From Chaenocephalus aceratus (Eukaryota > Chordata > Actinopteri > Perciformes > Channichthyidae): a DNA stretch of 64,000 nt. Position numbers and translations under genes: made by a program. Positions 57,262 through 64,000 of the stretch are shown one piece after another (position 1 is the first letter of the stretch; every line of letters begins with the position of its first letter). The stretch is taken from assembly GCA_023974075.1 (NCBI GenBank), contig CM043792.1:13931456-13995455 (forward strand), given 5' to 3'. Below the pieces are notes generated by a model. The model worked only from the letters and a program-made list of their open reading frames with translations. It was not told the origin of the DNA and did no database searches.

Positions 57262-59019
57262 ACGCAAAAGGCAGCTGCTCATTAGAGTAGAGGAGATATG
57301 TGGTCTTGAATTGAAGCATTAAGCAATCTTGAGACGGAGTTTGGCTGATAAAACCAATTGTTACTGAATTGAGAAATGTTTTAGAGGCACGTCGGCACGC
57401 GATCACATTTCTTTTGAACTGCTATGGAGAATACAAATGTGTATCTAAACACATCCTGCATGTCACAATGGCATCTCCAGCTTGAGTAGTTGGGGAATTA
57501 TATATATATTATATTTCCTGCTTCTTAAAAACGAAAGGTTCAAAAAATGTCCGACCGTGTAATCATCGTTGTATCTTTCCTGTATGACTGATTATTGGAG
57601 GTACCTCCCATTGTGAGGAAAAAAAGTGCAATTTATTGGACAAGGAAAAAAATGCAAATAAGTGTCTGTTCTCTCACTGATCTGTCCTGTTGCAGAAAAG
57701 TGATTGGGGCCTGTCAAACTGCAAGTTGCATCAGTCACATGTTGTTGTTGTCGTATTGTTAACACACGTACAGTCAGAGCTGTGAAACGTGGTACGACAG
57801 ACAGTCACTCATGTTTCAGCTAACGCTCCACAGCCCTCCACAACCGTTCAAATTCCAACAACTACCTTTGGCTTCGAGTAGTGTGTGCCATTTTACGAGA
57901 GCTGTTGCACCACCTTAGTCTCACGAGTCCCACGTGCCACTCAGATGTTTTTTAAAGGCTTGTTTTCCTCAGTAGTGAAAAGGGTAAGGTCAGGGAATAA
58001 GACACAGAGGGAACACAAAGGAAAGGAACACATTGTAATGTTCTCTCGGTAAGAGGTACAAAGTCAGGATTGGATGCTGCAAATACTTTATGGTTTTTGC
58101 TTTAACTATATAGAAAAGCTCACAGTAGTTACAGGACATTTTACATTATAGATATACATTTTGTGTTATTTTAGAACTTCTAATATACACCATGTTAACC
58201 TTGTAGCTTTCTTTTGTGACGTCTGCCACATATGACCGAATATTGGGAACATAATGGCATTGAAAGCATTATATTTGTTCAAATGTACTGCCTTGAATCT
58301 TTCATTTTCAGCATTTCAGAAAGTGTTTTTTGCCGTGTCCGTGAAGACTTGTGAAGAGTTCTTGGTGGTGAAGGACATGGACATCAATGTCAGAGTTGCG
58401 CCTCAGGACAACAGACATGAAAACGAGATGGTATTGACAGGAACTCAACATTCAGGCTAAGGGCTGGAACTAGCAGATAAGGCAAGCGCAGGTCTAAACC
58501 TGCTTCCCTGCATATTTTATGCAGACCGTGCAAAACAGAGATAGACCTTGGTTTGGACGATATTATTTCATAGAAAGCATGTAAAAAAAACATTAGAAAA
58601 CCGCACCTTGATTTAGCAGCTCATTAACTGCACATTGTGCTCACAGAGCTGTGGCATCGGGACGGAACACATTTACTTAGGGGGGTTTATTGAAAGTGGC
58701 AGCGGTGGCCCTTCGGGTTCCAGATGCGTTCCCAAAAAAAGGGAAATCACATGGCAGGTGTAACCATTATGGCTGAGTGCTTTCCTTTCGTTCACCTTCT
58801 AGCATCTTCTGTGCTGATTACAGCTCAGGAGAAAATGAGATGACTGCCACGTATGGTGATTTGTACGTGTCCGTTGACAAATGTTCAGCAGAGCTGGGAA
58901 GAATATCGTCCATGAGAGAAATGCTGCACGCGGTAAAGCTGGAACGGGCTGCTTTGCCTTTGACAGATTGTGGGGATCGACCAGGAGATGTAGGGAATCG
59001 CTCGAGGGTGTGAACCAGT

Positions 59020-59490
59020 CATAATTGCACCCCCCACCCTCATCCACCTGGCTGCCGGTCAAGTCCCGGATTCCTCCTCACGTACAAGTCCCTCCATTCC
59101 CTCGCCCCCCAGTACTCATCGGACCTCCTCCATCCCTACACCCCTTCTCGGAGTCTGCGGTCCCCAGACACGGGCCTGCTCTCCATCCCCCGCTCTCGCC
59201 TCCGAACTGTTGGTGACAGGGCGTTCAGTGTTGCGGCCCCCACCCTCTGGAATGCACTTCCTGCCGAGATCCGTAATGCTGCCTCCCTGGACATCTTCAA
59301 CCATCACTAAAAACACACCTGTTCACCCTGGCCTTCGGGCCCTAGCCCTTTCTTGGTCCCCCGGCTTCCTCTATGTTTTGTTTACCCTTTGATAGTCTGT
59401 TTGTTTTGTTTGTCCACCATGTACAGCGACCTTGAGTCCCTTGAAAGGCGCTTTATGAATATCATTTATTATTATTATTATAATTAATTT
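59020..59490 (+). mobile_element. L2-type LINE 3' end
   Basis: It encodes the conserved C-terminal block of fish L2 reverse transcriptases: HLAAGQ/WLPVKSRI, YKSLHSLAPQYSSDLLHPYT, SRSLRSPDTGLLSIPRSRLR and DRAFSVAAPTLWNALPAEIR. A one-base loss near 59308 shifts the terminal KTHLFTLAFGP-like tail out of frame. The 3' end reads CCTTGAAAGGCGCTTTATGA and closes with a TTA repeat at 59465-59484. It is heavily 5'-truncated, as most LINE copies are. Confidence 0.88.
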
Positions 59491-60462
59491 AGGAGTGCAC
59501 AAAAGTTAATCCACCCAAGAGTGCCAGAAACGTTTCTGCGTACTTTCCCCAGCCACCTGCTGCCTGCCTCGTGAGAGATGCAACGCTTTAGTAAATAAGC
59601 ATCACAAAATGGCAGAAGATTGCTCTGTCTCTGCCTCGCCATGCTCTCAGCGAAGTCATTAGGTGCCGGGATGCAAAGCGCCAAGGCTGTGTTTCTGCAG
59701 GCACCTGCTCTGCCTGATGAATCTCCGGGACATGAGCGGCCATTAAAGCTGGCGATACATAACAGTTCTGTCCAAGCTCATCTCAGAAGCACGGCCTTTT
59801 GGTGTGTCCATGCTGGCGTGGTGTGTGTTGGTCACCTTTTCATCATCGAGCCAGATCTGGGGGCGGGCGGAGGAACTGCACATTTAAACTCATCCCAAAG
59901 TAGCTTGGCAGTGTATCAACATTATATTGATCTGTGATATCATCAAGTGTTTTGTTTTCCTGCTTTAAAAGGCTGCATTAGCGTAAAGTGATCTCTGGAG
60001 CTGATCTTTATTCACTTGGACTTTACCGTTGAGTTTTTATTAAAAATAATGATTGGGAAAACATTTTGTGAAAGCACTTATAGTTAACTCTATAATATCT
60101 GGTTTGTAGAAACACTGTATTTCCACTGGCTCGTTCACAGTATCCAGGGCTGCTGGAGCTCTGTACGCAGGATGCAACATATTCCCTCTGTGCACACTGT
60201 GCACACGGCACACACCAATAACTCTTATCTTCTTTTCCATTTCATTTTATGACAACAAACTATTAGTCACATTAGTTTCAACAGTCTTAATAATCCATTG
60301 CTATGGCCAGTTTATTAAAAAGACAATGGTTTTGTTTGAGTGTCTTCACCTTTAGTGATTATGAAGGTACTTAGTGCACACACTGGACTGTGTGATTATT
60401 AGTGTTCTTTGGTCAACATCATGTGGAGCTGACTGTGCTTTAAGGCTTTACCTTCTGTGGTA

Positions 60463-60463
60463 A

Positions 60464-60556
<93 letters not shown>
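60463..60556. repeat. (AC)n microsatellite
   Basis: About 47 AC units with one extra A near 60481. Confidence 0.98.
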
Positions 60557-60559
<3 letters not shown>

Positions 60560-61138
60560 GATTAATGAGTAACAGCCTGGATGTGAGAACTTGTTTCATA
60601 CACTGTATGCTCCAGACCCGACTGCTCTTCATCAATCATATGGGGATGCTATAGAAATAAAAGAGCCATGCCATACAGTATTATACTGCAGGTGGATGAG
60701 GCGATGATGCATCATAATACAGTGTCCTGTCATATCTCCATACGGACCTGAGAGGTCGAGGGCCTTTTTTTACATGTATGCACTCTTTTTCTTGCACACT
60801 TCCGACTGAATGGCACTGATCTCAGCTTGAATCCAACCAACCCAACGGGAGAAGGGGTTTCACAAAGGGAATCTAACCGGCGGTGTGAACGTGCCTGAAG
60901 GTGACAATGTGCCATTATGACACCTTTTCATTCATCGGATGTAGCTAATTATCATACGTGGAAATCCTGTTAAAAATAGATGTGTGTTTAATAACATCTA
61001 AATCAGACAATGTAAAACTCAATTTATTATCCATCGTTAATAAACAACTTCTTTTAAAAAGTCCTCGTATGCCATCTCTAAGGAGACAGACATGGGCGCA
61101 TGTGAGCAAAACACGCACAAATACCCTCCGTCTATTGA

Positions 61139-61139
<1 letters not shown>

Positions 61140-61182
<43 letters not shown>
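61140..61182. repeat. (AC)n microsatellite
   Basis: About 21 AC units. Confidence 0.97.
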
Positions 61183-61184
<2 letters not shown>

Positions 61185-61455
61185 CGTCACTCTTTAACTG
61201 AAAAGACAGGACACCGATCACATTAATTGGCTCCTTGGGGAATTATAAACCCCAAAGAGTGGCTCCAAAGTCCACGGCACTGAAAGTCAACCAAATAATC
61301 AAGTTTATATTTAACCTGCGAGCTGTCACTCAAACTAAAGGCATTTTACAGAGCAGACTTTGGCTCTTGTGTTTTTCTGCAAGCTGCACATCTTCAGCGC
61401 AAAGACACATAGTGTGAGAACATGTAGGTGATTCGATCCCTGATCAGTAATGCAC

Positions 61456-61510
61456 CGTGATCAGGCCGTGATCAGGCCGTGATTAGGCCGTGATCAGGCC
61501 GTGATTAGGC
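61456..61510. repeat. 11-bp minisatellite, five units
   Basis: The units are CGTGATCAGGC, CGTGATCAGGC, CGTGATTAGGC, CGTGATCAGGC and CGTGATTAGGC. The alternation of C and T at one position suggests that a two-unit block was duplicated. Confidence 0.95.
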
Positions 61511-61966
61511 CGTTTAAAGTTTCCTCCCAACAATGACATTTAAACCAACAGTCTTTAAAAATGACAGATGCTCGATGAATAAAGTGTCTCAGACATGCCG
61601 CACTGAAGGCAGAGGCTTTTCATCAAACGGGAAGAAAATGACTGAGGTCAACAAGTGCCTAAAGTCAAGGTCATCAAAACATGTTAAGTTCTACGTGATG
61701 TAAATTAACCTGTTCAACGCTTCTGCAAACACGTGTGCAAATATGAAGCACTAAATGTGTTCTTCTCTCTTCCATTCCGTCAAATAATTGTTAACAAAAG
61801 TGAATGGTGGAAAAGTGATTTGATTATTGGTCAAAGAGTTGGCTCCTCATTGCGTGCTATGTGCTTTTCTATGATGTTACGTGAGTATCCGGATGAAGCA
61901 TTGTTGCTAAGTTGTACTGCCTAGTTACTGGCTATTCAGCTAGCTAGCTTGGTTGCTTCTTCGGCC

Positions 61967-62083
61967 ATGTTTGCAGAAGATGTTACAGAAAATGAGCCAA
62001 ACGACAACTATCTCCTAATTCCGCAAAACCAGGAGATCACTGAGCTACACAGAGTGAGGTGGAGAGACCACAGGTTGTGCTAG
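61967..62083 (+). CDS. Short ATG frame, 38 codons, unknown
   Basis: It opens MFAEDVTENEPNDNYLLIPQ and continues for 18 residues (ending RVRWRDHRLC) to TAG. It is acidic at the start, basic at the end, with no repeats. CACAG|GTTGTG near the end could act as a weak donor. It lies 250 bp before a Harbinger-like MITE and could be a remnant of an autonomous relative or a small first exon. Family unknown. Confidence 0.15.
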   Translation: MFAEDVTENEPNDNYLLIPQNQEITELHRVRWRDHRLC

Positions 62084-62329
62084 CTAGCTCATTATTGTCT
62101 CAATGGTGGTCTTATAGTCCATAAATGACTACATGTCAGTATTGGGAAACGTGCAAATAGGGAACCATTTCAGCAAAACAGGAAAAGAAAGCTTCCTGCA
62201 ATTGAAATGAACAGCCCCAGGTTAGGGTTAACCCGGACTACAAGGTGCTGGTGTGAACGCGCCCTTTAGCTTTGACCCCCAGTGTTTATTCCCGCACACT
62301 TTGATGAAGACTTGTTGTGCCATCAGCTA

Positions 62330-62641
62330 TTACGGTCCGTCTACGTTGAAGCTTGCCGGCGGGCGTGTCTGAAACTCGACCAACAACCAATCACATGAAT
62401 CTCCCGACCCTGACACACGAGCAGCGGTTTGATTGGCTAGAGCTTGTACTGGCATATGATTCGATTGGCTGACGCTTCTGCCGAGGCTTCAAAAGTTGAA
62501 CATTGCTCAACTTTTGCAGCGAGCCACGCCAGCAAAGCTCCGCGTCGCTTCCCACAATGCAGTTTGGCAAAAAGTGACGTCACCCCATTCAAAGTGAATG
62601 GTGAAGCTTTCAACGCACGCCGCTGTGTGGACAGGCCGTTA
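62330..62641. mobile_element. Harbinger-like MITE with TTA duplication (306 bp)
   Basis: The body (62333-62638) starts CGGTCCGTCTACG and ends GTGTGGACAGGCCG, imperfect inverses. TTA flanks both sides (62330-62332 and 62639-62641), as expected for PIF/Harbinger. Internal landmarks are CAAAAGTTGAACATTGCTC, a short inverted GTTGAAC..CAACTTTTG pair, and GACGTCACCCCATTCAAAGT, typical of a widespread fish MITE. Confidence 0.75.
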
Positions 62642-64000
62642 CTCTGCCGCTGCAAAAAAACACCATATATTCAAATACCGTTAAATGGTTTTCAGTTCAG
62701 TTTTTCATTCATGTGTATTCACGGTGTATCCTTGCAGGCACTCAAGTCGTATTTTTCTCTGATCGATGTTGACCACCCTCAGAGTTATTCATTCAACTCC
62801 TAATGCAAAGAGACTCAGCTAGTAATTCAGGCAACTCATCTCTCCAAGGAAGAAGCTCACACTGTTTACCATTCTAAATAAATACACACACAACATGAGA
62901 GCAAAGATGAGATGGGGGGTGGAGGGGGGGGGGGGGTGGTCCCATTCCTGTGTCCTAATCTCTAAATGGCTAAACAGCTACATTTAAAAAAGAAATGGGA
63001 TGCTGTTAAATTGACTCAAATTCAAAGTCCCGGTTCTTTGCAACAATGAACGGTACCTTATGAATAATAAAGGAAGTCTCTGATAAAGGACAAGAAGCAA
63101 AACAATGATTATTTTCATGTTTATGTAGAAAATAATCTACAGAACAATTTCACAGAGTTGTGAAAAAAGTGAATCCTGTTTTTTTTTCAAGGCCGTTCTC
63201 TTTAAATGTCACGTCAAATGTTTAACATTTACTCAATTATCAACGTTTCTGAATACTTTTTCGTCACTCGTTGTCAAAATGTCAAAGCATAATGTGATCA
63301 AAAACACTTTGCAGTTAAAGGGAATCAAAGTGATGACAGAATTGACCTTCCACCATCAAACACATACTTCAAGACCCCCGCCACCCAGGCTCACACTGTT
63401 GCTGTTTAATGGCTCTGCTTTTAAAACAAGGGATTGATTGTTGGGGTGTGTTTGCTCTGGACACACATTTGCCTCTTACCCAATAGACACACACTTAAGT
63501 GTACAATCACCTGGAGTGAAAGCCAAGAAGACACGGAGCAATCAGATGATCAGTCCAGGCTTCATCTGCACGTGGTGTGAAGGTCATCCCTTAATCGTCC
63601 TTCCCACCACGTTGTCGTGCAGCTGTCTGATGGATGATTTGAACAAGCAGATTGCTTCCCGTTGAGCGAGCACTATAGAAGCCATACAGGGGACACCCGG
63701 CAGCAATGCTCATGAGTGCTTGGTGGCTGATAGGCGACCCCCACACATAACAAGGTTACCTTGGTCACCGTGAGACAGTGTTACTCCAAGATATGTGGCG
63801 GTCCCTGTGACTCCTCGCTTACATCACTGCCTTTGTTCTGATGGTTGTTCATCTAGAGATGGTCTGTCAAGACACACACATAGTTCAGGTCACCTTTGGA
63901 ACTGCCATGTGTGGTTAAACCCTCCGTACTGTATATCCTCTTAAATCCTCCTAACAAATATGTGGATTATTTGGTTTAAGGTGTATAATGTTAACTTTTC
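62642..64000. other. Non-coding stretch to the window end
   Basis: No gene or transposon recognised. The open frame at 63438-63665 has no known domain. Confidence 0.38.
62924..62936 (+). repeat. 13-base G run
   Basis: A G run within GGGGGGTGGA-type sequence; possible quadruplex. Confidence 0.9.

Larger units (their letters stand above)
55538..59018. other. Probable intron 1 sequence, no confident exons
   Basis: GC-balanced early (to about 56130), then ordinary non-coding DNA. It holds an 18-G run at 56565-56582, a short ATG frame at 57148-57261 and candidate open stretches near 58300-58460 and 58820-58960. None has a recognised domain. Confidence 0.35.
59491..62329. other. Non-coding stretch with microsatellites
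   Basis: It contains two AC tracts and an 11-bp minisatellite, listed separately, plus a 38-codon ATG frame at 61967-62083. No supported exon. Confidence 0.38.

Noticed and set aside
58250..58460. Possible exon reading FQKVFFAVSVKTCEEF
   Set aside because: The acceptor is plausible but no consensus donor follows, and no domain is recognised. The similar stretch at 58820-58960 was rejected for the same reasons.

Overview
The window looks like nuclear DNA of a ray-finned (probably percomorph) fish. It is AT-rich and repeat-dense. It contains non-LTR retrotransposon remnants of the fish L2/CR1 and Rex1 type, a tRNA-derived SINE, many short TTAA-targeted and hAT elements, one solo LTR and long AC/GT microsatellites. 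There are no bacterial operons, no tRNA or rRNA genes and no CRISPR array. Most of the sequence reads as intergenic or intronic DNA; no complete host protein-coding gene can be supported.

Layout: 1-830 may hold the 5' end of a minus-strand gene (weak splice-site and ETS-motif evidence). 1232-3093 is a hAT-type element with a 281-bp second hAT nested in it. 3100-6000 is AT-rich unique DNA. 6407-9089 is bounded by inverted ACACTCTAAAAAC termini and holds a 109-bp tandem array. 11269-11992 is a non-LTR 3' fragment. 15-20 kb has microsatellites, a hAT end and two copies (B1, B2) of a widespread TTAA repeat, one split by another transposon. 20600-21043 is a solo LTR with a perfect 5-bp target duplication. 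23-25 kb, 28-31 kb and 32.7-33.2 kb carry further short DNA transposons; 31842-32047 is a SINE. 35575-37226 is a hAT element whose target duplication was split by a Harbinger-like element containing a 66-bp perfect palindrome. 38451-43105 is a nearly full two-ORF LINE on the minus strand, broken by a hAT insertion. 44.1-45.0 kb is a TTAA repeat carrying a 612-bp hAT insertion. 46397-48428 is a Rex1-like LINE, again split by a hAT element. 51.1-51.9 kb is two TTAA elements sharing one TTAA. 55.2-55.54 kb looks like the TATA promoter and non-coding first exon of a plus-strand gene with a canonical splice donor; 55.5-64 kb would be its first intron. 59020-59490 is an L2 3' end, and 62333-62638 a Harbinger-like MITE.

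The main biology here is layered transposition. At least eight nested or abutting insertions can be ordered, several with both target duplications still readable. No undescribed defence, biosynthetic or coding system was found. The best unexplained items are a 163-codon ATG-initiated ORF without recognised family (19749-20240, minus), a few candidate exons, and the composite structures described in the findings.
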